DNA of 53,955 bases from a virus: the IMG/VR virus record IMGVR_UViG_3300036398_000737, positions 1 through 53,955 of that record, one strand, 5' to 3'. The notes beneath the pieces are model-generated. The model ran no database searches, was not told the DNA's origin, and saw only the letters and a list, made by a program, of their open reading frames with translations. Shown piece after piece: positions 5,574 to 12,086 of the stretch. Position numbers and translations under genes: made by a program. The stretch's first letter is position 1. Each line of letters begins with the position of its first letter.

Positions 5574-5833
5574 CAGCAGGCACCTGCCATCGGATTTCCA
5601 AGTTGGGGAAGATTGGAGTTATCACCCGTTTGATTGTAACCGTATGCCACACGCTCACGGATGTCCAACAGCATTTCTACTTTGTTGAGAAACTTCTTTG
5701 ACACTTGACCGTGAGGAGCAAAGGTGACTGTACGAAGTACCCAAGTTTCAGAAATATCACCATAAGGAGTCTTGACGGGATAGAAGTCAACCACCATATT
5801 GCCGTCCTTGCTGGTCAGTTGAGGCGTTTGCAT
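5573..5833 (-). CDS. Hypothetical protein, 86 aa
   Basis: The protein begins MQTPQLTSKDGNMVVDFYP and looks beta-rich. TATAAT lies 24 nt upstream (5858-5863), with a GGTAATC leader element at 5846-5852. A degenerate inverted repeat (5894-5917, TAGTCCA-N10-TGTCCAT) sits 36 bp from the -10. It is probably the first gene of the operon reading left. Confidence 0.7.
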   Translation of the reverse strand: MQTPQLTSKDGNMVVDFYPVKTPYGDISETWVLRTVTFAPHGQVSKKFLNKVEMLLDIRERVAYGYNQTGDNSNLPQLGNPMAGAC

Positions 5834-5845
5834 TGGGTGTGTCCC

Positions 5846-5917
5846 GATTACCTTTGTATTATAACCTCAGAAGGAGGGCACCACATCGTACCGTAGTCCA
5901 GTTTGCGATCTGTCCAT
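5846..5917 (-). promoter_or_regulatory. Promoter: TATAAT, GGTAATC leader, degenerate inverted repeat
   Basis: -10 TATAAT at 5858-5863 with no -35 match. GGTAATC lies in the leader (5846-5852). TAGTCCA-N10-TGTCCAT at 5894-5917 occupies the position where other promoters have the clear 24-bp repeat. Confidence 0.5.
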
Positions 5918-6076
5918 CTGCTCCCAGTAGGAATAGAGTTTATCATAAAGTGCTGGCACACTGCCATATTCTCTGGCAATACGATGTTCATCTGCATTTT
6001 CAAGATTTTGCAGTGCAGAAAGAATCACACCCATCTCATGTACATTTAAATTAACTGTTGCTTCTGTAATTTTCAT
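5867..6076 (-). CDS. Hypothetical helical protein, 69 aa
   Basis: The protein begins MKITEATVNLNVHEMGVIL. The pattern resembles small phage proteins in which a short strand precedes two helices (LSALQNLENADEH, LYDKLYSYWEQM). The promoter of the next gene lies in its 3' end. Function unknown. Confidence 0.7.
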   Translation of the reverse strand: MKITEATVNLNVHEMGVILSALQNLENADEHRIAREYGSVPALYDKLYSYWEQMDRSQTGLRYDVVPSF

Positions 6077-6079
6077 TAT

Positions 6080-6454
6080 TCAATCCCAACTTACGTTTTG
6101 CAAATAAAAACTAGGCATAACCTCAGACCAGACACCAAGTTCTCCAACCTGACCGATCTTATAGTCCCATTTATATTCATACTTATTATGAGAATCCCAG
6201 GTCATATAACCTTTCTGCTTATCAAATCTTCCTTTGATCGTCAGACTGAATCGATTTGAAAAGATATTACGAGTGCGAAGTGCTCCACCTTTTTCACGGG
6301 TTTCAATCACCACACACAGATCCGTCATTGGTTCACCCTCATACATCAGAGCACAAGATGTTTCATAACGAAATGGTTGATAATTCGTTGGTGACTGTTG
6401 TGCATAAACTGGTGCAGAGAACAGAATCGCAGCAGCAAAAAGAAGTTTTTTCAT
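6080..6454 (-). CDS. Secreted or periplasmic hypothetical protein, 124 aa
   Basis: ATG 6454 gives a textbook Sec signal peptide (MKKLLFAAAILFSAPVYAQQ, cut after YA). The mature part is beta-rich with two Cys (residues about 34 and 47), perhaps a disulfide, and many Trp/Tyr near the end. It is coupled to the RlpA-like gene by ATGA, so both products may act in the host periplasm. Confidence 0.7.
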   Translation of the reverse strand: MKKLLFAAAILFSAPVYAQQSPTNYQPFRYETSCALMYEGEPMTDLCVVIETREKGGALRTRNIFSNRFSLTIKGRFDKQKGYMTWDSHNKYEYKWDYKIGQVGELGVWSEVMPSFYLQNVSWD

Positions 6455-6762
6455 CCGATTACACGATAACAAATAGTGGCGTTACCCTTGCGGGGAGATT
6501 GAATATGTGCAAATGCAGCATAGGATAGATCTAGATCTGCATGAGAATATGGACCACGATCATTCACTCTCACAATCACTTGTTTGAGATTATCCTGATT
6601 GGTTACCCGAATCCTCGTACCCATAGGAAGATAAGGATGAGCTGCAGTCCAACGATAAGCATCAAACCGTTCACCATTAGCGGTTGTTTGTCCATGGAAA
6701 CCATCACCAACACCGTAGTATGTAGCGATTCCACACGTCAAACCAGCGATCAATCCAATCAT
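6451..6762 (-). CDS. RlpA-like double-psi beta-barrel protein, 103 aa
   Basis: The core matches RlpA: CGIATYYGVGDGFHGQTTANGE, then TAAHPYLPMGTRIRVTN, VIVRVNDRGPY and a DLDLSYAAF helix near the end. RlpA proteins bind or cleave denuded peptidoglycan strands; the conserved Asp in NDRGPY is present. A hydrophobic N-terminus (MIGLIAGLTCG) could be a short signal peptide or anchor. The length fits a single barrel without a SPOR domain. Likely role: acting on the host wall during infection or lysis. Confidence 0.82.
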   Translation of the reverse strand: MIGLIAGLTCGIATYYGVGDGFHGQTTANGERFDAYRWTAAHPYLPMGTRIRVTNQDNLKQVIVRVNDRGPYSHADLDLSYAAFAHIQSPRKGNATICYRVIG

Positions 6763-6989
6763 TGAAGTCCTCCTGGATAAGTTTCAGAATTACTTACTTC
6801 ATTGTTTTTGATTTCCCAAATATAACGACTCAATGCTTCAACAGCACTTGAAATATCACTGTCTATTTGTGCTACTTGATATTGCATTCTACCAAGTTGA
6901 AGATACAAATTCAGGCACATTCCTAAGTTGAGAATAGTGCTCACAACAACGGCATATTGAATTACTTTGTTTCGTTGCTCGTTCATCAT
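6759..6989 (-). CDS. Membrane-anchored hypothetical protein, 76 aa
   Basis: A hydrophobic helix near the N-terminus (IQYAVVVSTILNLGMCLNLYL, about 10-30) is followed by a helical region. It is probably an inner-membrane anchor with the C-terminus outside. It is coupled to neighbours by ATGA overlaps at both ends. Confidence 0.65.
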   Translation of the reverse strand: MMNEQRNKVIQYAVVVSTILNLGMCLNLYLQLGRMQYQVAQIDSDISSAVEALSRYIWEIKNNEVSNSETYPGGLQ

Positions 6990-7189
6990 TTCAGTTCGAT
7001 CCGATCAAAGATTAACATACCCAGTTCAAAAAGTAAATCCTCATCCATATCTCCCATCGCATTGCGAATACCCTCTACCACGGCAGTTTGCATATATTCA
7101 ACAAATCCTTCATCTTCATAAATGTAATCAATGACTGCTGGTTTGAGAGCATCAGCAATCTTGGTGACAGAAGTAGTAGAAAGTTTCAT
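6986..7189 (-). CDS. Hypothetical helical protein, 67 aa
   Basis: The protein begins MKLSTTSVTKIADALKPAV and consists of amphipathic helices (ADALKPAVIDYI, VEGIRNAMGDM). No family recognised. It follows the 7193-7351 gene by 3 nt. Confidence 0.65.
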   Translation of the reverse strand: MKLSTTSVTKIADALKPAVIDYIYEDEGFVEYMQTAVVEGIRNAMGDMDEDLLFELGMLIFDRIELK

Positions 7190-7192
7190 GAA

Positions 7193-7351
7193 TCAGTTCT
7201 CAGGGTAGAGTTTCCAACCATCAGGGCGAATGCCCAGTTCTTCACAACGAACCTCATAGGCAATTCGTTGCAGAAGGCGAAGATCCATGCCGCTCACCGA
7301 TTTAATGATAGAACGGCGGATCTGGGCATCCTGTGCGGTGTCGGTGACCAT
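7193..7351 (-). CDS. Hypothetical protein, 52 aa
   Basis: The protein begins MVTDTAQDAQIRRSIIKSV and ends IRPDGWKLYPEN. The ATG follows AAGGGAA (ribosome site) and a GGTAATC element. TATAAT is at 7376-7381, with a perfect 24-bp inverted repeat 45 bp from it. First gene of an operon. Confidence 0.65.
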   Translation of the reverse strand: MVTDTAQDAQIRRSIIKSVSGMDLRLLQRIAYEVRCEELGIRPDGWKLYPEN

Positions 7352-7375
7352 TGTGGTTCCCTTGATTACCTTGTA

Positions 7376-7444
7376 ATTATAGCGCCACCATCAGGCGGTT
7401 CGGGAAGAACTGTGCCACTTTGGTAGGTGGCACACAGTTCTTCT
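7376..7444 (-). promoter_or_regulatory. Promoter with 24-bp inverted repeat one turn further upstream (copy 6)
   Basis: TATAAT at 7376-7381. A perfect TGTGCCA-N10-TGGCACA lies at 7421-7444, 45 bp from the -10 instead of 35-36, so about one helical turn more. GAAGAACTGTG...CACAGTTCTTC extends the dyad outwards. It lies inside the 3' end of the SprT-like gene. Confidence 0.6.
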
Positions 7445-7853
7445 CAATCAGATACCTCAGATATAAGGTTTCTTCTTGCTCTCGTGCTTCTATTTCATGT
7501 GGTTGATGCCAATAGTCATAAAGTTCGACTTGAACTTTACCATAACACATTTTTCCACGTCGCATCCGCAGCGAACCTAGCACCCACTGCCGCAGGTGGA
7601 CCAGTTCATGCAAAAGAGTTTTTATATACAACTCCTCCTCCATATGAGTTTGAAGTTCAATCAAAAACTCACGGGGACGATACGATTCTTCCACGTAGTC
7701 ACAATAACCATAAACCTGCTCACGTTTCAGTCCACGATGCAGGATCTCTACTTCAATCTTATGACGTGGTAAAAACTTATTCAGAAACCAAGTGGTAACG
7801 TCCTCACAGAGGAGTTTAGAATAACCATATCCAGACATTTCAAGGTAATGCAT
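7377..7853 (-). CDS. SprT-like zinc metalloprotein, 158 aa
   Basis: The zinc motif HELVHLRQW lies in the middle, preceded by a hydrophobic helix (YIKTLLHEL), with a later HEIEAREQEE segment supplying a possible third ligand. This is the SprT/WSS1 type of gluzincin active site. Start ATG 7853 has a GGGGAC site upstream; a TTG at 7874 would add 7 residues. Such cyanophage proteins are often called SprT-like or metallopeptidase; the substrate is unknown. The next gene's promoter is embedded in its last 25 codons. Confidence 0.7.
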   Translation of the reverse strand: MHYLEMSGYGYSKLLCEDVTTWFLNKFLPRHKIEVEILHRGLKREQVYGYCDYVEESYRPREFLIELQTHMEEELYIKTLLHELVHLRQWVLGSLRMRRGKMCYGKVQVELYDYWHQPHEIEAREQEETLYLRYLIEKNCVPPTKVAQFFPNRLMVAL

Positions 7854-7901
7854 TGTCCCCAGTGAAGAAACCAAATGAACGAAGAGATAAAGATTAGTTT
7901 G

Positions 7902-8003
7902 TTAGTTGTCGTCATCGTTGTCAGTGAATTGCATCAATGCATAATTAACAAAACAAGCACCAATAAGAGCGATAAACCACCAGAAGAAAATAGAAGAAAT
8001 CAT
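7902..8003 (-). CDS. Membrane peptide, 33 aa
   Basis: Begins MISSIFFWWFIALIGACFVN, one membrane helix, then an acidic tail (TDNDDDN). It overlaps the upstream gene by ATGA. Too short to assign further. Confidence 0.5.
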   Translation of the reverse strand: MISSIFFWWFIALIGACFVNYALMQFTDNDDDN

Positions 8004-8359
8004 CTTGCGTAAAGATAACCTCCTGCCCAATCTGCTTTCTCAAACAACCATTCACGCTGTTCAATGATGCGGAGATCGTAGCGAACACCTTTGGCGGGTG
8101 CTTTCCAAGATGCAGACTTGTAAACCTCACCAGTCTTCTTATCAATGAAGCAGTGGACAGAGCGAGCACCACTGGAATCAATCATAATGACCTTGTGATA
8201 CTTCTTACCAGACTCGAAGATGTAATCGTAACCATCAGGAGCACCGCCACGCAGAGCATCACAGAACATCCAAGTCCACTTAACAACATTCAGTTGAATG
8301 GTGTTCTTGGCATCACGCTCGGCACAGAAGGCGCTGAACTCTTTGTTGAGGGTAGGCAT
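8000..8359 (-). CDS. Conserved-type cyanophage hypothetical protein, 119 aa
   Basis: ATG 8359 (MPTLNKEFSAFCAERDAKN) is preferred to a start 14 codons upstream because TATAAT (8381-8386) lies within that extension. Composition is mixed alpha/beta with several Trp. A SHxFIDKKTGEVYKxASWK-like segment appears late in the protein. I recall similar proteins in many T4-like cyanophages; function unknown. Confidence 0.72.
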   Translation of the reverse strand: MPTLNKEFSAFCAERDAKNTIQLNVVKWTWMFCDALRGGAPDGYDYIFESGKKYHKVIMIDSSGARSVHCFIDKKTGEVYKSASWKAPAKGVRYDLRIIEQREWLFEKADWAGGYLYAR

Positions 8360-8380
8360 CGGTTGGTTGCGTATGTGCTT

Positions 8381-8440
8381 ATTATAGGGGCACCTAGGCA
8401 CCCCTGACAGGGTTAGTATGCCAGTTCCTCATCTGGCACC
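8381..8440 (-). promoter_or_regulatory. Promoter, hairpin and 24-bp inverted repeat (copy 7)
   Basis: TATAAT at 8381-8386 is preceded by a GGGGTGCC...GTGCCCC hairpin (8385-8402) and TATGCCA-N10-TGGCACC at 8417-8440, 36 bp from the -10. Drives the gene starting at 8359. Confidence 0.6.
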
Positions 8441-8538
8441 CAGTAGTCGTCAGAACCCAAATAACCCATCCAGTCTGCTGGATCAGAACCATAGATTTCA
8501 ATCTCACGGATTTCTTCAATCAACTCAGTCAGATTCAT
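8413..8538 (-). CDS. Acidic hypothetical protein, 41 aa
   Basis: The protein begins MNLTELIEEIREIEIYGSD and ends VPDEELAY. TATAAT lies 25 nt upstream. The last codons encode inverted repeat copy 7, so coding and regulatory signals overlap here. Confidence 0.6.
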   Translation of the reverse strand: MNLTELIEEIREIEIYGSDPADWMGYLGSDDYWVPDEELAY

Positions 8539-8562
8539 GGAGAGTTCCTCAACTACTTCTTT

Positions 8563-8621
8563 ATTATAGCAAAAAACCCGCCTTATGGGGCGGGTCGTGT
8601 GCCAGTTATTAAAGTGTCACT
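8563..8621 (-). promoter_or_regulatory. Promoter with 24-bp inverted repeat (copy 8)
   Basis: TATAAT at 8563-8568. TGTGCCA-N10-TGTCACT at 8598-8621 is 35 bp from it. The terminator 8571-8594 lies between. Drives the gene starting at 8538. Confidence 0.65.
8571..8594 (-). terminator. Rho-independent terminator
   Basis: CCCGCC...GGCGGG stem followed by TTTTTT on the minus strand. It ends the operon of 8617-9644 and sits between the inverted repeat and -10 of the next promoter. Confidence 0.8.
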
Positions 8622-9024
8622 TATTCATTTGAAGTGTGGGAACAGGCATTCCACCCTCAGTAGGAACGTAGATCGTTACGTTACCTTTATTAGATCCTTC
8701 TTCCAGTCCAGTGATATAAAGATATTGAAGATACTCACGGTTGTCTTTCAGCGAATCACCGATGATTTGGTTTGCCTTAGCAACACCAGTAGCACGGATG
8801 ATTTCAGCATCAGCAAGTTGTTGGGCACTATCTTTCTTTGCTTGTGCTTCCAACACTGCTACCTGTCGCGTATATTCTGCCTTCTGCAATTCTGCTTTAC
8901 CAGCAAGAGATTGCTGCCACACATTGTATTGTGGACCACCAATAAAGATGAGACCACCAATTACAACGACACCAACTGCTACGAGAGCAACACCAGAATC
9001 AATAAAACCGTTTTGATTTTTCAT
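8617..9024 (-). CDS. Membrane-anchored SPFH-like protein, 135 aa
   Basis: A membrane helix near residues 10-30 (GVALVAVGVVVIGGLIFIGG) is followed by an Ala/Gln/Lys coiled coil (KAELQKAEYTRQVAVLEAQAKK) and an ANQIIGDSLKDNREYLQYL stretch. That resembles the C-terminal part of SPFH/HflC-type membrane proteins, without the full SPFH domain. It is coupled to the 9021-9212 membrane gene by ATGA, so the two may form a membrane complex. Confidence 0.6.
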   Translation of the reverse strand: MKNQNGFIDSGVALVAVGVVVIGGLIFIGGPQYNVWQQSLAGKAELQKAEYTRQVAVLEAQAKKDSAQQLADAEIIRATGVAKANQIIGDSLKDNREYLQYLYITGLEEGSNKGNVTIYVPTEGGMPVPTLQMNK

Positions 9025-9212
9025 TTTGAAGAAACTCCAGTATTTTTAAAGATAAGATTAGCAAGAAAAACGATAGCAAGATTTTGCCAAATGGTCAAAA
9101 AGACACCAAACCATGACAGAATCAGTCCAAGCAATGCTGCTTCAAAGAATAGTCCAGCAACAGCAATTACAATGACACCAAAAGCAAAACCAAGAGCAGT
9201 AGAAGATTTCAT
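9021..9212 (-). CDS. Two-helix membrane protein, 63 aa
   Basis: Two hydrophobic segments (ALGFAFGVIVIAVAGLFF, about 5-22, and LGLILSWFGVFLTIWQNLAI, about 28-48) with short polar ends. Adjacent to and coupled with the SPFH-like gene. Confidence 0.65.
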   Translation of the reverse strand: MKSSTALGFAFGVIVIAVAGLFFEAALLGLILSWFGVFLTIWQNLAIVFLANLIFKNTGVSSK

Positions 9213-9215
9213 AGA

Positions 9216-9644
9216 TTAAACAGCAAGAGCACCAGAAGGGATTTCAACGATTTCAGGAAGTTTAGAATCATCAAACTGGTGCATATTATAGCACACCCAC
9301 TCACCAGCACGGAAAACATATGCAAACTCTTCGCTGTTATCAGGCAGAAGATATTCACACAGGTCAGCATCAAGGCGAGGAGGGCAGTTATCACCACGCT
9401 GAGAATAGTATTGAGGACCATATTCTTGAACTTTCCAACCGTGTGTGGGATCAATACTAAAACGATCCTCAGTCCAAGGAGAACTCATATCACCACCATC
9501 AATCAATTCAGCGACTTTCTCTTTGGTGTTGTAATGAGTGCGAAGAATGCGACCCATCCATTCAGGATAACCATCCCAGTGGGAATATGCAGACAGAATC
9601 GAACCATCACGAAGTTCGATACCAATGCGAGAGCGGGTTGCCAT
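9216..9644 (-). CDS. Conserved-type cyanophage hypothetical protein, 142 aa
   Basis: The protein begins MATRSRIGIELRDGSILSA and continues YSHWDGYPEWMGRIL. I recognise this pattern from many T4-like cyanophages, but no function is known. The ATG follows GGGTAATCAAC and TATAAT (9670-9675). First gene of an operon ending at terminator 8571-8594. Confidence 0.78.
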   Translation of the reverse strand: MATRSRIGIELRDGSILSAYSHWDGYPEWMGRILRTHYNTKEKVAELIDGGDMSSPWTEDRFSIDPTHGWKVQEYGPQYYSQRGDNCPPRLDADLCEYLLPDNSEEFAYVFRAGEWVCYNMHQFDDSKLPEIVEIPSGALAV

Positions 9645-9669
9645 TAGGGCGTTTGTTGATTACCCACAT

Positions 9670-9729
9670 ATTATAAGGGGTCCCCAGTGCCCTGAGAACC
9701 CCCTGTGTGCCAGTTTTTAAAGTGCCACT
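9670..9729 (-). promoter_or_regulatory. Promoter with 24-bp inverted repeat (copy 9)
   Basis: TATAAT at 9670-9675; TGTGCCA-N10-TGCCACT at 9706-9729, 36 bp away. A wobble-paired hairpin (9676-9703, GGGGTTCTCAG...CTGGGGACCCC) fills the gap and may end the upstream genes. GGTAATC follows in the leader. Confidence 0.65.
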
Positions 9730-9875
9730 CAATCCATTGTGAACTTTTTCTTAGATGCTTTGCTTACTTTTTCAGTCTTAGTTTCCGCAACTTTCTCAAC
9801 TTCCACAGATTCTAGTGCAGCGGTTGGTTCTGGTGCAGGAGTTGGTTCCTGGAAAAGATCAGTAAATCTAGACAT
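9729..9875 (-). CDS. Pro/Glu/Lys-rich protein, 48 aa
   Basis: The protein begins MSRFTDLFQEPTPAPEPTA and ends in a Lys-rich tail (SKASKKKFTMD). It is low-complexity and probably unfolded. A late-type box (AAATAAATA) lies at 9897-9905, so it may be a late or structural accessory protein. Confidence 0.6.
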   Translation of the reverse strand: MSRFTDLFQEPTPAPEPTAALESVEVEKVAETKTEKVSKASKKKFTMD

Positions 9876-9896
9876 TTTTATTGGAAGTAACTAAAT

Positions 9897-9905
9897 GTAT
9901 TTATT
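9897..9905 (-). promoter_or_regulatory. T4-type late promoter box
   Basis: AAATAAATA on the minus strand, 22 nt before the ATG at 9875. Confidence 0.4.
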
Positions 9906-9907
9906 TT

Positions 9908-10120
9908 TCAGTCTTCGTAAACTCTACATTCCAAAGCATTTGGATTAGCGTCACAGTAAAGTTCTAGTGGAGTAGGATCGTGTGAATCTTCTGGATGGTT
10001 TTCCTTGTATGCTTTAAGTGCTTCAAGTTCTTCTTCAGTATGTCTCCTAGATTGTGGAGAAATCATAGGATCACTCAAAAGATCTTCATCCTTTTGAATA
10101 TGTTGATCGATGTTATCCAT
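9908..10120 (-). CDS. cp12: CP12-type protein, 70 aa
   Basis: The C-terminus (YCDANPNALECRVYED, Cys56 and Cys65 with eight residues between) matches the GAPDH-binding end of CP12. In cyanobacteria, oxidised CP12 ties GAPDH to phosphoribulokinase and switches off the Calvin cycle. Cyanophage CP12 is a known auxiliary metabolic gene thought to push host carbon towards the pentose phosphate pathway for nucleotide supply. The N-terminal Cys pair of full CP12 is missing; residues 1-50 form a charged helix (HTEEELEALKAYKE). An ATAAATA late-type box lies about 20 nt upstream. Confidence 0.8.
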   Translation of the reverse strand: MDNIDQHIQKDEDLLSDPMISPQSRRHTEEELEALKAYKENHPEDSHDPTPLELYCDANPNALECRVYED

Positions 10121-10139
10121 TGTTTTGTATCGTGATGAT

Positions 10140-10150
10140 AATATTTATTT
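10140..10150 (-). promoter_or_regulatory. T4-type late promoter box before cp12
   Basis: AAAATAAATATTA on the minus strand, just upstream of the CP12 start at 10120. Expected for late transcription; not tested. Confidence 0.35.
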
Positions 10151-10153
10151 TTA

Positions 10154-10360
10154 TTATTCACTTAAAGAATTTCCACGCCAATTCTTTGGTGGTGGTGGGT
10201 CACATTTACCTTCAAGTGAGCGAACCATCAATTCAGTAAATTTCTCCATTTTTTCAGCAGAAACTGTTTGTGGAGCATAAGTAATTGCATCTTTGAGGGC
10301 AACAAGTTCATTCCACTCTTCTTTTGTAAGAACTTCTGTTCCAGTTTTTGCTAGGGTCAT
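10154..10360 (-). CDS. Hypothetical protein, 68 aa
   Basis: The protein begins MTLAKTGTEVLTKEEWNEL. It is helical with a Pro-rich end (CDPPPPKNWRG). The 85 bases upstream (10361-10444) hold no gene that I can see. Confidence 0.65.
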   Translation of the reverse strand: MTLAKTGTEVLTKEEWNELVALKDAITYAPQTVSAEKMEKFTELMVRSLEGKCDPPPPKNWRGNSLSE

Positions 10361-10444
10361 AAGTTTCTTGCGTTGTTTCTCAATGTTAGCATTTCAATAC
10401 CATACTATCTAGAAACTTAATGATTTCTTTGGGATCACGTTACA

Positions 10445-10807
10445 TTAGGACATAAATTTATCAAGATTATCTAAGTCATCTTTAAGTTCTTTTTCTTGTT
10501 TCTTATCGTGATAATAAGACCAAAGAGCATTGTGAACGTCCATCAGTTCACTTACCCAGAAACCAGCAGGATAAACTCCCAGAGCGTCTTGAAGACCACG
10601 ATGACTGGTTCCTTCACTTTCTGCCTTACACATAATATAGCACATTGCTTGGATCATATCAATCTTATCAGACTCAGAAAGCATAAAATACTTTCCGACT
10701 GCTCTTTCTAGACTTTCTTGGTGAGACTTCTGCATCTCTTTGTATGCATCAGAATCCCACCATTCTTGAAGTGCCTTACCAAGTTCGTTAGGTTGTTGGT
10801 CGGTCAT
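10445..10807 (-). CDS. Hypothetical helical protein, 120 aa
   Basis: The protein begins MTDQQPNELGKALQEWWDS. It is mostly helical, with a SESDKIDMIQAMCYIMCKAESEG-type middle and a charged C-terminus. It overlaps the upstream stop (10807) by 1 nt. Cyanophage-type protein of unknown function. Confidence 0.72.
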   Translation of the reverse strand: MTDQQPNELGKALQEWWDSDAYKEMQKSHQESLERAVGKYFMLSESDKIDMIQAMCYIMCKAESEGTSHRGLQDALGVYPAGFWVSELMDVHNALWSYYHDKKQEKELKDDLDNLDKFMS

Positions 10808-11031
10808 TATTCCCCAAACATAGTTCCAAAAAATCCTTTATCGCCTGGTTTGCGATTCTCCAATTTATCAAGAATAGAATCAGTTGTTTGTAATGTTTCA
10901 ATGCGACTGATAAGATCTGCAATCACGCTACAAACCATTGGTCGTTCTTGACGGGCAGCATATGCTAATGCATTGCGAAGGGATGCTTCTGCTTCTTTTA
11001 GACTATTTTCAACAGATTCACTTAGTGCCAT
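10807..11031 (-). CDS. Hypothetical helical protein, 74 aa
   Basis: The protein begins MALSESVENSLKEAEASLR. Two long amphipathic helices suggest a small helical bundle. It overlaps the 11018-11137 gene by 14 nt. Confidence 0.68.
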   Translation of the reverse strand: MALSESVENSLKEAEASLRNALAYAARQERPMVCSVIADLISRIETLQTTDSILDKLENRKPGDKGFFGTMFGE

Positions 11032-11137
11032 TTAATCGATCCTCACATTTAGTATAGAAAACACCATTAACGTAGCAAGATTTGCCTGGTTCATAGTATT
11101 TTACCACAGGTGGTTGATGGTTTTGATATTCTATCAT
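11018..11137 (-). CDS. Small Cys-containing protein, 39 aa
   Basis: MIEYQNHQPPVVKYYEPG, then a GKSCYVNGVFYTKCED segment. The C-x9-C spacing could form a disulfide hairpin. It overlaps the next gene's start. Confidence 0.5.
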   Translation of the reverse strand: MIEYQNHQPPVVKYYEPGKSCYVNGVFYTKCEDRLNGTK

Positions 11138-11184
11138 ATTTTTTACGTGACAGAATATATTATAACCACATACAAGAGTTTCAA

Positions 11185-11742
11185 TCATTCTTTGATCCAG
11201 AAACCATCATCAGTCATAGACCAACCACCTTCCATTGCTTGATCCCAAGTCATATTATCGGGACTAACTTTTTCAGTTCTCTTTTCAACTTTTTTGAGAA
11301 GATAAGAACCATCACCACGATCAACCCACTGAATTGTATCACCTTCTTTCAGACTTGATGCTTCTAACAAATCATCAGGAAATTGAATAAAGTATTCTCC
11401 ACTTACACCATCAACCTCAACAGGAAGTTGCCACTTAACTACTTTATCTTGCTTAGAATCAAGTTCTACACGTTTGTTGTAGTATTCTGCTTCACGCAAA
11501 TTATATTCACGGCATTTATTCTTTTCTTCATCTGCCTCACTATGTCCATTACCATTCAAAAGTGCCAGAAGGTCATAACAACGACCAGTGTGATGTTTGA
11601 AGCAATAGTATTCTTCTTCAACAACACGTTTGATAGTATCGTAAATTTCTTGTGGAGATGCTTCTGCGCTTGTTAAAGCATCTGTTACCCAAGTTTTAAG
11701 TTGTCCAAGAGAATACTTTTTATAATCAAACTCGGAGGTCAT
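11185..11742 (-). CDS. Protein with AbrB/MazE-like barrel in the middle, 185 aa
   Basis: Residues 1-90 are helical, with a His/Cys-containing segment (YYCFKHHTGRCYDLL). Residues about 100-150 read VKWQLPVEVDG, YFIQFPDDLLE, LKEGDTIQWVDRGDGSYLL, which is a SpoVT/AbrB-type swapped-hairpin barrel pattern (strand, FPDDLL turn, LKEGD, strand). The end is acidic and Trp-rich. The barrel may bind DNA; the long N-terminal helical part is unusual for that family. It overlaps 11726-11914. Confidence 0.62.
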   Translation of the reverse strand: MTSEFDYKKYSLGQLKTWVTDALTSAEASPQEIYDTIKRVVEEEYYCFKHHTGRCYDLLALLNGNGHSEADEEKNKCREYNLREAEYYNKRVELDSKQDKVVKWQLPVEVDGVSGEYFIQFPDDLLEASSLKEGDTIQWVDRGDGSYLLKKVEKRTEKVSPDNMTWDQAMEGGWSMTDDGFWIKE

Positions 11743-11914
11743 TGAGATAATCCTTGATTGCTTGATCCATAATAACCTGAACTTCTTTGGATGTCAACCC
11801 ATTCAACCATTTCCAATTTGGGTCTTGTGGGTCCCAATCCATTGTAAAAGACCCATCTTCATTTTGCGTTATTTTCAGAGAATCATTCTCTGGGTTTAGG
11901 TTTGGAGCATTCAT
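11726..11914 (-). CDS. Acidic hypothetical protein, 62 aa
   Basis: The protein begins MNAPNLNPENDSLKITQNE and continues FTMDWDPQDPNWKWLNGL. This Asp/Trp-rich pattern (DWDPxDPxW, then a helix and a short tail) recurs in cyanophage proteins of unknown function. It overlaps both neighbours. Confidence 0.7.
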   Translation of the reverse strand: MNAPNLNPENDSLKITQNEDGSFTMDWDPQDPNWKWLNGLTSKEVQVIMDQAIKDYLNDLRV

Positions 11915-12086
11915 TGCAGTAATAACTAAATCCGTCTCTAAAATACTTTACTTTTTGAAAATTATCTTCATTGAGTGGTTTTATTGTACCACATTTATCA
12001 CAAATCCTTGTCTTTTTTGATAGACTTTCTGATTTTTTTGAGTTCTTTAAGTTCAGTCTTAATATTTTTGTAAGCAGTGTCAGCAT
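11883..12086 (-). CDS. Zinc-ribbon protein, about 67 aa
   Basis: A CDKCG ... CNEC pair (C-x2-C, 22 residues, C-x2-C) makes a clear zinc ribbon. The ATG at 12086 is preceded by GGGAGGAAAA, a strong ribosome site, although this overlaps the previous gene by 89 nt in another frame. A shorter form starting nearer the first Cys is possible, but no ATG is present there. Such ribbons occur in HNH-like and transcription-related phage proteins. Confidence 0.55.
   Translation of the reverse strand: MLTLLTKILRLNLKNSKKSESLSKKTRICDKCGTIKPLNEDNFQKVKYFRDGFSYYCNECSKPKPRE

Noticed and set aside
8599-9219. 206-aa open frame on the plus strand
   Set aside because: Antisense to two coupled membrane-protein genes; it crosses a terminator and the composition is Cys/Phe-rich as expected for a complement of membrane codons.
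9209-9454. 81-aa minus-strand frame with hydrophobic helices
   Set aside because: Lies inside the well-supported 142-aa gene in another frame.
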